DNA from: Paenibacillus sp. FSL H8-0048 | GTDB taxonomy: Bacteria > Bacillota > Bacilli > Paenibacillales > Paenibacillaceae | DNA: 64,000 bases | Direction: 5' to 3' | Assembly: GCF_038002825.1 (NCBI RefSeq) | Contig: NZ_JBBODF010000001.1 | Location: 3,968,001-4,032,000 of the forward strand | Shown here: in pieces, positions 1-7,292 of the stretch | How positions within the stretch are numbered: the stretch's first letter is position 1 | How the letters are laid out: every line of letters begins with the position of its first letter | Notes under the pieces: model-generated | Database searches by the model: none | Told to the model about the DNA's origin: nothing | Seen by the model: only the letters and a program-made list of their open reading frames with translations | Translations under genes and position numbers: made by a program

Positions 1-156
1 TTGCGCAGCGAAGCAATGTTATAGCCTTTGAATCGGCCCCACCCTGTCATCCTATAACCTTCTTTTCTCTGAATATCTGATTATTTGAATATAATACCCA
101 CATTACTCCTGCCCGCTGCTCTTGTCAACGGGGTAATCCGCCCCCGGAAGCCGGGG

Positions 157-483
157 TTATTCGCTGCGGATGCCTTCAAGCAGGGAAATGGTACTCACCA
201 GATGATTGTCGAAAATCTGTCTGGCTACAGCCAGAAGCTCCTTGATCAGAGGATCACGGAGAGCATAGATGACAGTGGTCCCTTCCTTGACGCTGGTGAC
301 CACATTTTTGGCCCGGAGGACGGCCAGCTGCTGGGATACCGCAGAGCCCTCGGAGCCCAGGATCGCCTGCAGCTCGTTCACATTCTTCTCGCCTTCGCTA
401 AGCAGCTCCAGAATCCGAATTCGCATCGGGTGAGCCAGCGCCTTGAAGAATTCCGTCTTAAATTGTTGAATATCGCTGTTCAT
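157..483 (-). CDS. ArsR-family winged-helix transcriptional regulator
   Basis: A 108-residue protein of the size and layout of ArsR/SmtB repressors. The N-terminal part (FKALAHPMRIRILELL) is the typical first helix pair, followed by NVNELQAILG and a recognition helix region (SAVSQQLAVLRAKNVV), then a short beta-wing (TTVIYALRDP). No Cys-rich metal site (no CxCxxC) is visible, so the inducer cannot be inferred; many such proteins sense something other than metal. AAGGAG lies about 10 bases before the ATG. A GC-rich perfect hairpin (CCCCGG/CCGGGG, 142-156) abuts the stop codon and may act in 3' end formation. The gene appears to stand alone, so its target may be itself or a gene left of the window. 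Confidence 0.9.
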   Translation of the reverse strand: MNSDIQQFKTEFFKALAHPMRIRILELLSEGEKNVNELQAILGSEGSAVSQQLAVLRAKNVVTSVKEGTTVIYALRDPLIKELLAVARQIFDNHLVSTISLLEGIRSE

Positions 484-598
484 CAGACTTCTGCTCCTTA
501 TGCTGTTACTTGTTTCAATCTATATATATTAGCGCATTTGCCTGAAGGTGGCTATGCCGGGGCAGGAAATCGTTCGTAAGCCGGGGGGCCTGCGGCCC

Positions 599-979
599 TT
601 ACAGATTCACGGGATACAGCCTCGCTTCACGGGTCCTCAGCTCAACGAACCCGCCCAGTGCCATGGGTTCACCCAGACATTCGAACATAATCAGGTCGCG
701 GCCGATCCGCAGATAACCCGCGCCGTCCTCCTCAATATTTTCCAGCACGCCCGTCAGGATAACCGTGTCTCCCTCGATACGCAGGCCGAAAGAACCGCCG
801 GGAGCCGGCACAATATCGACCCAGCTCATGAACAGCGCCGGCAGCTCCCATTCAGCTTCCCAGACCTCTCCCGTCTGTACAGGCGGCCCGCACCAGATGG
901 CTCTGGCTTCCCCCCACTCCGCTGCCGCGAATCTGATTTCCCCGGTCCGGGGGCCTTGTCCAAGAATGTGTATGTTCAT
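599..979 (-). CDS. Hypothetical protein, about 126 aa
   Basis: I do not recognise a named family. The protein is mostly beta-prone, acidic and contains several Trp residues (EWGEARAIWCGPP, VWEAEWELP), with no signal peptide or membrane segment, so it is probably a small soluble cytosolic protein. Three in-frame ATG codons lie close together (994, 985, 979); GGAG about 9 bases before the last one favours the start at 979. It sits alone between the ArsR gene and the phospholipase D-like gene, all on the minus strand but separated by about 70-115 bases. Confidence 0.6.
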   Translation of the reverse strand: MNIHILGQGPRTGEIRFAAAEWGEARAIWCGPPVQTGEVWEAEWELPALFMSWVDIVPAPGGSFGLRIEGDTVILTGVLENIEEDGAGYLRIGRDLIMFECLGEPMALGGFVELRTREARLYPVNL

Positions 980-1047
980 CTTCATTAGCTCCATCTTCGT
1001 TCATTGGTATAACGTCATTATACATGACCGGACGTAGGATGAGGATA

Positions 1048-2676
1048 TCAGGTGTAGTTCTGCGTTGCTTTATTCAGATACGTGCTGGGATGCAGCCAGG
1101 GATGCTTGAAGAACTCGTGTTTATCGGTGATCTTGCGGGAGACGCTGAGGTCATAATCAATCATGCGCTTCACCTTCTCCGCGAGCTTTCTGCCCTTCAC
1201 CAGCAGGCCCAGCTCATAATCATGGCAGGCACTCCGTTCATTAATATTGTAAGAGCCGTGAAATACCGCCTGCGCTCTGTGGTCGTAGATGATTTTCCAG
1301 TGGGAGAAGTGTTCTGTCGCACTATAATCATAGAAGGATACGCCGTTACAAAAGGGGATGTACATATTGCTGCGCACCGCCGCCCGGTTCGTCGGATGGT
1401 CATTAACCTCCAGCGGATTGCAAATGACAAGATGGCTGGCTTGCTCCGGCCCCACCTCACCCAGCCGGTTCCAGAAGGCCTGATCGATCAGATACGGATT
1501 TACAATAAGAGTCTCATCCGCCGCATAGGTGATCACATCCAGAATATACTGCTGAATCAGATTCACCGGGTTGCCGGGAAAGCTCGCGAAGAGCGTACAC
1601 TCCTCCTCCCCGAACGCATAGTCCACCGCAGGACGATAGAAGGGTGACGCAAGGTCAAAGTGATCTCCCCCAAGCAGCAGCCATCTGGAGTGAAAAACAG
1701 CGTTCAGCGACTGGGCCACAGCCCCCTGAATGCGGAAGCAGCCGTCATGCCATTCCTCTTCCTTGACAGGGATACCTAGCGGGCGTCCATCCACCTGCTG
1801 ATCCGGGGATTCCTTAATGGGAGTGGCAAAGGTATACTGGTCCCCGATATTCAGACTGCCGATAACGGAAGTTATTCCGTCTATGATCATGAATTTGCGG
1901 TGGTCAATCACATTCAGTCCGGTCACCTCCACATCCTCTTGAACCTTATCCTGCAGAAAAAGGATGCTCTCAGGCACGCCCTGCGACTTCAGCACCTTGC
2001 GCTTCGCAGCCCATTCCTCCGCACCGTAATAGGAGTGGAAGGTATCCAGGAGCTTCGCACCCGCCTGCTCCAGACGCCCGGCAATGCCGGAGAATTGCCC
2101 CACCTCCAGATTCTGTCCGTATCCAAGCGCAGTGACCGTATAATTCACCATGATTCTGACCTGGACCCCGCGCTCAAGCGCATGAAGCAGCTCATCCGCG
2201 ATAAGGTTCCCCGAATGGTCGTTGAAGAAAAGCATCACGGATAGATGAATATAACTTTCAGCCTTGCGGATCTCGCCGAGCAGCATGTCCAGACATTGCG
2301 GCCCGTTCACATAAGGATCTACCCGGTTATGCCGGGTGGTCTGCGGGGCCAGGGCTCTGAGCTTGCCGGAATCGAGTCCCGCTACTGTATCCGCAAGCTG
2401 ATCAAGCCATTCCTGGCTTATACCCGGCAGCTGCCTGAGCTGCTGCATATCCGTTATGACGCCCCCGCATTCCTGGCGGTAAGCGCGCGCAGCATCACTT
2501 TGCAAAAGAGGGGCAAACGCCGGCTCAGCCTCCTCCGTGCCTTCGGTCAGCGAGGCCAGGGAGCCGCCCGAAATATGATAATTCACGTAGTCCATTAGAT
2601 CCTGCTGGAGCTGCTTGTCCTGGTCCGCAGCAGCAGGAATTGAGGTTAACCGGTGATTGTTATGTACACTTGTCAT
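1048..2676 (-). CDS. Phospholipase D-like / cardiolipin synthase-like protein
   Basis: Two HKD motifs mark the phospholipase D superfamily: HRKFMIIDG near residue 260 followed by SLNIGDQY, and a second HxK...D (HWKIIYDHRAQAVFHGSYNINERS begins the C-terminal half site). Enzymes of this fold move phosphatidyl groups or cleave phosphodiester bonds via paired His residues. The length (542 aa) is close to bacterial PLD/cardiolipin synthases, but there are no N-terminal membrane segments, so a soluble phosphodiesterase is as likely as a true cardiolipin synthase. A longer frame begins at 2730, but AAGGAG stands 9 bases before the ATG at 2676, which I take as the start. The second motif reads H-x-K-(x)3-D, slightly shorter than consensus. 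Confidence 0.8.
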   Translation of the reverse strand: MTSVHNNHRLTSIPAAADQDKQLQQDLMDYVNYHISGGSLASLTEGTEEAEPAFAPLLQSDAARAYRQECGGVITDMQQLRQLPGISQEWLDQLADTVAGLDSGKLRALAPQTTRHNRVDPYVNGPQCLDMLLGEIRKAESYIHLSVMLFFNDHSGNLIADELLHALERGVQVRIMVNYTVTALGYGQNLEVGQFSGIAGRLEQAGAKLLDTFHSYYGAEEWAAKRKVLKSQGVPESILFLQDKVQEDVEVTGLNVIDHRKFMIIDGITSVIGSLNIGDQYTFATPIKESPDQQVDGRPLGIPVKEEEWHDGCFRIQGAVAQSLNAVFHSRWLLLGGDHFDLASPFYRPAVDYAFGEEECTLFASFPGNPVNLIQQYILDVITYAADETLIVNPYLIDQAFWNRLGEVGPEQASHLVICNPLEVNDHPTNRAAVRSNMYIPFCNGVSFYDYSATEHFSHWKIIYDHRAQAVFHGSYNINERSACHDYELGLLVKGRKLAEKVKRMIDYDLSVSRKITDKHEFFKHPWLHPSTYLNKATQNYT

Positions 2677-2810
2677 GCTGTCTTCATCTCCTTCGTTCTT
2701 CCCGCGCCTTGTATCGCCAGCAAATGACAAGTCAAGTCAGGGTAAGGTAAGATACCCGGCTTGCAGGTTTTATAAACGGCATGACCTCTTGCAAAATCCC
2801 CCCACAAAAC

Positions 2811-2853
2811 AAAAAAAGGATGCCGCAGCAGTCATTAGACTGCCGGGGCATCC
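2811..2853 (-). terminator. Rho-independent terminator of the marR-nitroreductase-monooxygenase operon
   Basis: On the minus strand a long stem (GGATGCC...GGCATCC with an inner GGCAGTC/GACTGC part) is followed directly by seven T. It lies 11 bases after the stop codon of the monooxygenase-like gene. Confidence 0.85.
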
Positions 2854-2863
2854 CCGGATTCCA

Positions 2864-3160
2864 TTATTTGCTCAATTCCTCAGCGCTGTACACCTTAACA
2901 TCAAGCGGCGCGGTCAGGAACTCGCCCGCTTTGGCGGCGAAGCCGGTGAAGTGAGGACTTGTGTTGTGAGCGGCAACGGCGGCCTGGTCACGCCAGGTCT
3001 CAACCATAATATATAGACTTCCGTCTGCTGCATGCTTATACAGCTCGTAGGACAAGTTCCCTTCTTCTTCGTGCGTGGCGGCAATCAGCGGCTTCGCTGT
3101 GGCCAGGAACTCTTCCTCCCGTGCAGGGTTCACATGAAGCAGCGCATGGATAATTAACAT
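2864..3160 (-). CDS. Antibiotic biosynthesis monooxygenase (ABM) domain protein
   Basis: A 98-residue single-domain protein of the ABM / dimeric alpha-beta barrel type: MLIIHALLHVNPAREEEFL, then the HEEEGNLSYELYKHAADG stretch and VETWRDQAAVAAHNTSPHF, all typical of YgiN-like quinol monooxygenases. Members act as small homodimers on quinones or other reactive aromatics, often without a cofactor. The frame is open further upstream (to 3247), but AGGAGG 9 bases before the ATG at 3160 decides the start. It is the last gene of a three-gene minus-strand operon with a nitroreductase (31-base gap) and a MarR regulator, which supports a role in quinone or electrophile handling. The substrate is not known. 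Confidence 0.85.
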   Translation of the reverse strand: MLIIHALLHVNPAREEEFLATAKPLIAATHEEEGNLSYELYKHAADGSLYIMVETWRDQAAVAAHNTSPHFTGFAAKAGEFLTAPLDVKVYSAEELSK

Positions 3161-3191
3161 TGGTGTATTCCTCCTAAGTTTAGGCTTGAGC

Positions 3192-3827
3192 TTATTTCCA
3201 CTGGGCGATCTTGTCGATTGGCAGACGGACGGAGGCGTAGCCTTCATCCATCGCTTTGCCGATCGAGATCAGCATAACCGGAATGTAGCGTTCTTTGTCC
3301 ATACCGAACACTTCAGCAATTTGATCCTTTTCAAATCCGCCGATGGCATTGGTGTCATATCCGTGCGCGCGGGCAACCAGCATCAGTTGCATGGAGACCA
3401 GACCGCCGTCAATCATCACAGTCTCTCTGTTAATATCGGCCGGCAGATTGGCGAAGTGGGGGCCTAGAGCGGCCATTTGTCTTTCTTTAACTTCAGCAGG
3501 CATAAGGCCGCGTTCTACTGCAGTTCCGAAGATTTCCTCAGCATAATCGAAGTTCTTCAAATCACCGAATACAGCAATCATGGCTGCAGAGGTTTCAACT
3601 TGAAGCTGGTTGAACTTGGCAATAGGAGCCAGCTTGGCTTTCGCTTCCGGACTTTCGATGATCACAAAACGCCAAGGCTGCATATTCACGGATGAAGGAG
3701 CCAGCGTAGCTTCTGTAAGAATCTCTGTCATTTCCTCTTTGCTGATTTTAACCGATGGATCATATTTGCGGATCGAGCGACGTCCTGTAATAATGCTGGT
3801 GAAATCATTGTTTTTGGTAGTGTTCAT
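3192..3827 (-). CDS. Nitroreductase-family NAD(P)H-dependent oxidoreductase
   Basis: A 211-residue FMN enzyme of the nitroreductase fold. The N-terminal GRRSIRKYDPSVKIS motif binds the FMN phosphate, LAPSSVNMQPWRF is the typical second FMN segment, and the C-terminal YASVRLP closes the fold. Related Firmicute proteins reduce nitroaromatics, quinones or azo compounds with NAD(P)H. AAGGAG is 9-10 bases before the ATG. The gene is between a MarR regulator (upstream, 39-base gap) and an ABM monooxygenase (downstream), an arrangement common for MarR-controlled quinone or electrophile detoxification units. The exact substrate is an open question. Confidence 0.9.
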   Translation of the reverse strand: MNTTKNNDFTSIITGRRSIRKYDPSVKISKEEMTEILTEATLAPSSVNMQPWRFVIIESPEAKAKLAPIAKFNQLQVETSAAMIAVFGDLKNFDYAEEIFGTAVERGLMPAEVKERQMAALGPHFANLPADINRETVMIDGGLVSMQLMLVARAHGYDTNAIGGFEKDQIAEVFGMDKERYIPVMLISIGKAMDEGYASVRLPIDKIAQWK

Positions 3828-3866
3828 GTGAAATTGCTCCTTTATGGGTTTGATTATAGGTTACGG

Positions 3867-4295
3867 CTACAGTACATTGATATTATGCCGCAGCCGGGTA
3901 AGCATCTCTGCGAGCACCGTGCGCTCCTGTTCGTTGAATCCTTTCAGCAGATCGCTGATGAACTCAGTCTTGCTCTCCCAGTAGTCATGGATATGATCGC
4001 GGCCCTGACCGGTCAGGGAGACAAGCGTCACCCGGTTATCGGATGGATTATTGCGGCGGGCAATCATCCCGTTCTCTTCAAGTCCCTTCAGATGGCGGGT
4101 AACTGCTGCTGCGTCGATTTCCAGAAGCTTTTGCAGTGCAATCTGACTGATCTCGGAAGTCCGGTACAGCTCTTGCAGCAGCCTGAAGCGGGTTGGCGTC
4201 ATGCCGGCGCAGCGCTCGAATTTGGGACCGATGTCTTTGTGCAGGGCCTGCAGCAGTTGAAAAATCTTATGTTCATCCGGCTGAACTTTGCTCAA
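3867..4295 (-). CDS. MarR-family transcriptional regulator
   Basis: The protein (about 142 aa) has the MarR winged helix: MTPTRFRLLQELYR, ISQIALQKLLEIDAAAVTRHLKGLEENGMIARRNNPSDNRVTLVSLT, with the conserved D-N-R wing motif. A longer frame starts at 4346, but GAGGGGG ends 6 bases before an in-frame TTG at 4293-4295 (LSKVQPDEHK...), which is the better start. It is the first gene of the operon with nitroreductase and ABM genes and is expected to repress it. One Cys (CAGMTP, about residue 29) lies before the HTH and could be a redox sensor, but this is inference. Confidence 0.88.
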   Translation of the reverse strand: MSKVQPDEHKIFQLLQALHKDIGPKFERCAGMTPTRFRLLQELYRTSEISQIALQKLLEIDAAAVTRHLKGLEENGMIARRNNPSDNRVTLVSLTGQGRDHIHDYWESKTEFISDLLKGFNEQERTVLAEMLTRLRHNINVL

Positions 4296-4346
4296 GATTA
4301 ACCCCCTCACGCAAGTAAATTGTGCAAAACCTTTTCGACAAAACAT

Positions 4347-4375
4347 ACTTTACACCGAATTCATTGACCCGTCAA
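4347..4375 (-). promoter_or_regulatory. Sigma-A promoter of the marR operon with overlapping dyad
   Basis: Minus-strand TTGACG (4370-4375), a 17-base spacer and TAAAGT (4347-4352) match a sigma-A promoter. A palindrome TTGAC-CC-GTCAA (4364-4375) covers the -35 hexamer and is a plausible MarR operator. Confidence 0.65.
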
Positions 4376-4402
4376 CTAATAATTATTGGAGGAGGCTGCT
4401 GT

Positions 4403-5185
4403 ATGAAAATAGCCCTGATTCAGCTTGATATAGCATTCGGCAAACCGGAGGTAAATTATGCTGCCGCCGGGCGCAAAATTCGCGAGGCTGCCGCTGGACG
4501 GCCGGACTGCATTATTCTTCCCGAGCTATGGACAACAGGATATGATCTGACCCGGCTGGGCGAAATCGCTGACCCCCGCGGACATACCACCGGCGCCTTG
4601 ATGTCAGGTCTGGCCCGGGAATACGGCGTGAATATTGTTGCCGGCTCCATTGCCGTCAGGCAGGAGAACGGCGGTATTACGAACAGTATGTATGTCTTCA
4701 ACCGCAGCGGGGCGTGCATGGGCGAGTATAGCAAGCTGCATCTGTTCAAGCTGATGGAGGAGCATCTCTACCTCCAGCCCGGCGGTGCGAAAGGACTGTT
4801 CACGCTGGACGGCATTCTCTGTGCCGGGCTGATCTGCTACGACATCCGGTTTCCGGAATGGGTCCGGGTCCATATGGCGGGAGGGGCCGAGATCCTGTTC
4901 ATCAGCGCGCAGTGGCCGCTGCCCCGCCTCTCTCACTGGCGGGCTATGCTGATCAGCCGGGCGATTGAGAACCAGTGCTACGTGGTGGCCTGTAACCGGG
5001 CGGGCGCTGATCCGGCGAATACCTTCGCTGGACATTCCCTGATCATCGACCCGTGGGGCGAGATTGTCAGCGAGGCCTCCGGCGGCGAAGAGATTCTCAG
5101 CGGAGAGCTTGACCTCGCCCGTGTCCATGAGGTACGGGAGCAAATCCCGGTCTTTGCGGACCGGCGTCCGGACTTGTATATGTAG
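4403..5185 (+). CDS. Carbon-nitrogen hydrolase (nitrilase superfamily)
   Basis: A 260-residue nitrilase-fold amidase. The Glu-Lys-Cys triad is visible: ILPELWTTG (Glu), EYSKLHLF (Lys) and LICYDIRFPE (Cys). This spacing fits the omega-amidase-like branch (Nit2/YafV/MtnU type), which hydrolyses alpha-keto amides, rather than true nitrilases. The frame is open from 4322, but GGAGGAGG before the ATG at 4403 fixes the start. It is divergent from the marR operon, sharing the 107-base spacer. Its 3' end is followed at once by the hairpin-repeat array at 5217. It is not beside methionine-salvage genes here, so MtnU is not claimed. Confidence 0.88.
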   Translation: MKIALIQLDIAFGKPEVNYAAAGRKIREAAAGRPDCIILPELWTTGYDLTRLGEIADPRGHTTGALMSGLAREYGVNIVAGSIAVRQENGGITNSMYVFNRSGACMGEYSKLHLFKLMEEHLYLQPGGAKGLFTLDGILCAGLICYDIRFPEWVRVHMAGGAEILFISAQWPLPRLSHWRAMLISRAIENQCYVVACNRAGADPANTFAGHSLIIDPWGEIVSEASGGEEILSGELDLARVHEVREQIPVFADRRPDLYM

Positions 5186-5216
5186 GTGGGGGTGGTATGC
5201 GCACCCCGACTTGTAC

Positions 5217-5437
5217 ATTGTATGCTGTTTTTAGCATGCATTCGGGCCGCTCGCACCCCGACCTGCACATTGTATGCTGTTTTCCGCATACGTTCGGGCC
5301 GCGTGCACACCAGCCTGCACATTGTATGCTGTTTTCCGCATACGTTCGGGCCGCACAAACCCCAACTTCCCCATTGTATGCTGTTTTTCGCATACATTTG
5401 CCCCACGAGCTTCCGGGAAGCCGAATGTGATCGGTTT
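5217..5437 (+). repeat. Hairpin-repeat array, left part (units 1-5a)
   Basis: Four units of a roughly 26-bp palindrome start at 5217, 5269, 5321 and 5373 (exact 52-bp period). Each has a TGTATGC stem, a T-rich loop (TGTTTTTC or similar) and GCATACA. The spacers are similar (CGGGCCGC...CACCCC...CTGC). A fifth unit of a second stem type (AATGTGATCG...) starts at 5424 and is cut after GGTTT at 5437 by the IS110 element. The array resumes at 7040. Stem changes are mostly T-G wobbles when read on the plus strand (for example GTATGC with GCATGC in unit 1). Confidence 0.9.
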
Positions 5438-5541
5438 AATACGAAAATAAAAGTACCGGAAAATGCGCAGCAGAACGGGTTTTGACAAAAAAAGACCCAC
5501 CGCCCCAAAAAAACGTTTCGTTTTTTTTGAAAAAGGGAAGA

Positions 5542-6774
5542 CTATTGGATAGGATTTAATTGCACGCTATATCCTAACTGCTGGATATAGTTCACGTACC
5601 TATCTAACGTGTTTTTCTTGGACGTCTCATCGCCTAGTGAGACGTCTATTTCTTGGTATGACCTCTTCTCCCGCATCAGGGCATGGAGGATTCGAATCAG
5701 CAAATGCGCGGTGGCGACGTTTGCTTTTTTATCGCCTCTTCTCTTACGTATTCGTCGAAAAAATTGGCCGATCCGGTTCGAGGAGCGAGAGTTCGCCCAA
5801 GCCGCCTGACACAAGGCCCCTTTCAGATGCTTGTTCCCTTGCATCGTTTTTGACTTTCTTCGCTTTCCCGCGCTTTCGTTGTTCCCTGGACACACCCCCG
5901 CCCATGATGCAAACTGCGCATCACTCGGGAACATTTCCGCGACATGCGGCCCCACTTCGGCAAAGATGGTCACGGCAGACGTCCGCTCAATTCCTGGAAT
6001 GGAGTCAATTTGTTCAATCACCTCCAGGTACGGTTCTGCCTTCGCCTCGATTCGAGCTTCCAGCTCCGTGATCCTTTTCTCCAAATAGACCAAGTGGTCC
6101 CAGTGGTCTCGAATCATCTCGCGGTGATGACGGCGCAACTTGCCATTGAGCGCGTCTAGCAACTGCGGAACTTTCTTTTTCAAACGGGTTTTGACCAGGT
6201 TTTTAACGGTCCCTTCGTCGATGACCTCGCCGTCCATGATCTTCTGGAGCAGGCCCCGTCCCGAAACCCCATATAGATCGGACATAAAGGTGGTTAGCTT
6301 AATGTTGGCATCCTGCAGGATTTTGTGAATGCGGTTTTTCTCCGCCGTCACCGCCTGCACCATCTTACTCCGGTAACGGGTCAAGTCTCGCAAATCCCGG
6401 ATGTCTTGTTCGGGCACCATACTGCCTTCAATGAGCCCGCAACGGTGCAATTGCGCTAACCAGCGCGCATCTTGCATGTCACTTTTTCGACCCGGCGTAT
6501 TCTTTACCCGCTGGGCGTTGGCCAAGACCAGATCACAACTGCCCTCTAAGATGTTCCATACCGGTTTCCATAACACGCCCGTACTCTCCATCACCACCTC
6601 CCGACAGCCTTGTTCACTCAGCCAATCTTGCAGGCCTAGCAATTCTTTGGTTGTCGTCCCAAAGGTTTTCAGGTGACATTGGGGTTTCTGTTCGATCGGT
6701 CCTTTCAACACGCAGGCCACAACGGTTTCCTGGTGCACGTCCAGACCGGCGCAACACATACGTACAGCATCCAT
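5542..6774 (-). CDS. IS110-family DEDD transposase (bridge-RNA-type recombinase)
   Basis: About 410 aa. The N-terminal RuvC-like DEDD domain shows Asp in CAGLDVHQET, Glu in VVMESTGVLWKP and Asp residues in KSDMQDARWLAQL. The C-terminal Transposase_20 domain has IDSIPGIERTSAVTIFAEVG, then SWAGVCPGNNESAGKRRKSK with the conserved Ser expected to act as nucleophile. Both domains look complete, so the protein may be active. GGAGG stands 9 bases before the ATG at 6774; a second ATG at 6783 overlaps that site and is less likely. Known IS110 enzymes use a structured RNA from the element's own non-coding end to choose target and donor; the long leader here fits the IS110 (not IS1111) arrangement. Confidence 0.92.
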   Translation of the reverse strand: MDAVRMCCAGLDVHQETVVACVLKGPIEQKPQCHLKTFGTTTKELLGLQDWLSEQGCREVVMESTGVLWKPVWNILEGSCDLVLANAQRVKNTPGRKSDMQDARWLAQLHRCGLIEGSMVPEQDIRDLRDLTRYRSKMVQAVTAEKNRIHKILQDANIKLTTFMSDLYGVSGRGLLQKIMDGEVIDEGTVKNLVKTRLKKKVPQLLDALNGKLRRHHREMIRDHWDHLVYLEKRITELEARIEAKAEPYLEVIEQIDSIPGIERTSAVTIFAEVGPHVAEMFPSDAQFASWAGVCPGNNESAGKRRKSKTMQGNKHLKGALCQAAWANSRSSNRIGQFFRRIRKRRGDKKANVATAHLLIRILHALMREKRSYQEIDVSLGDETSKKNTLDRYVNYIQQLGYSVQLNPIQ

Positions 6775-6783
6775 TCCAATCAT

Positions 6784-7039
6784 CCTCCATCGTCAGCTTA
6801 CAAATCATGCGCTCGAGTGAGTGTAATTTAATACACGTACTTTTGGGGGCTACAATAGGCGATGCTCGAAAAGCGCAATAGAACAGTTTTTCGCACGGGG
6901 TGTATCCCAGTAACCGTTTCCGCCCTTTGATTTGTATATGTAGTGTTGACGACTACAGCCTCTTTTAGAATGGATGCGACGGATGCCACCCACTTATTTT
7001 CATTCCTGGGGGTGACAAGGTCTCTGTCTTGTCATGCCT
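6784..7039 (-). ncRNA. Candidate IS110 bridge RNA region
   Basis: This is the roughly 255-base non-coding leader of the element, the place where IS110-group members encode their bridge RNA. It begins with a 7-bp stem-loop (7013-7034). The octamer GTTTTTCG at 6886-6893 equals the loop/right-stem start of the target hairpin, including the GTTT at the junction, and TCGAAAA occurs at 6866-6872. These could be target-guide segments. The fold and RNA boundaries were not computed, so only the location is supported. Confidence 0.45.
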
Positions 7040-7260
7040 GTTTTTCGATTACATTTGCCCCACGCGCCTCCGCCACGCCGAATGTGATCGGTTTTTCGAT
7101 TACATTTGCCCCACGCGCTTCCGGCACGCCGAATGTGATCGGTTTTTCGATTACATTTGCCCCACGCGCTTCCGGCACGCCGAATGTGATCGGTTTTTCG
7201 ATTACATTCGGGCCGCGCGCACCCCAGCCTGCCCATTGTATGCTGTTTTCAGCATACAGC
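7040..7260 (+). repeat. Hairpin-repeat array, right part (units 5b-9)
   Basis: The second half of unit 5 (7040-7055) is followed by three full units of the AATGTGATCG-GTTTTT-CGATTACATT type at 7081, 7132 and 7183 (51-bp period) with near-identical spacers (GCCCCACGCGCTTCCGGCACGCC). A ninth unit at 7235 is of the GTATGC/GCATAC type and carries its CGGGCCGC-type spacer on its left side. The phase across the insertion is kept: the virtual start of unit 5 (7030) is 51 bp before 7081. Confidence 0.9.
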
Positions 7261-7292
7261 CCGCCACCAGCTGCCGCCAGAAGCCGCCCGCC

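Larger units (their letters stand above)
5438..7039 (-). mobile_element. IS110-family insertion sequence, about 1.6 kb, inserted in a hairpin loop
   Basis: The limits come from the host repeat: unit 5 of the array stops after ...GATCGGTTT (5437) and the rest, GTTTTTCGATTACATT, begins at 7040. Joining the halves over the shared GTTT rebuilds a normal repeat unit. The element has one transposase gene on the minus strand, a long leader (about 255 bases, 6784-7039) and a short trailer (about 100 bases). No terminal inverted repeat or target duplication beyond the shared GTTT is seen, as expected for IS110. A hairpin TGACAAG/CTTGTCA (7013-7034) lies just inside the leader end. Confidence 0.85.

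Noticed and set aside
5217..7260. CRISPR array
   Set aside because: The period is CRISPR-like, but spacers are conserved between units, repeats are palindromes of two types and no cas gene is near.
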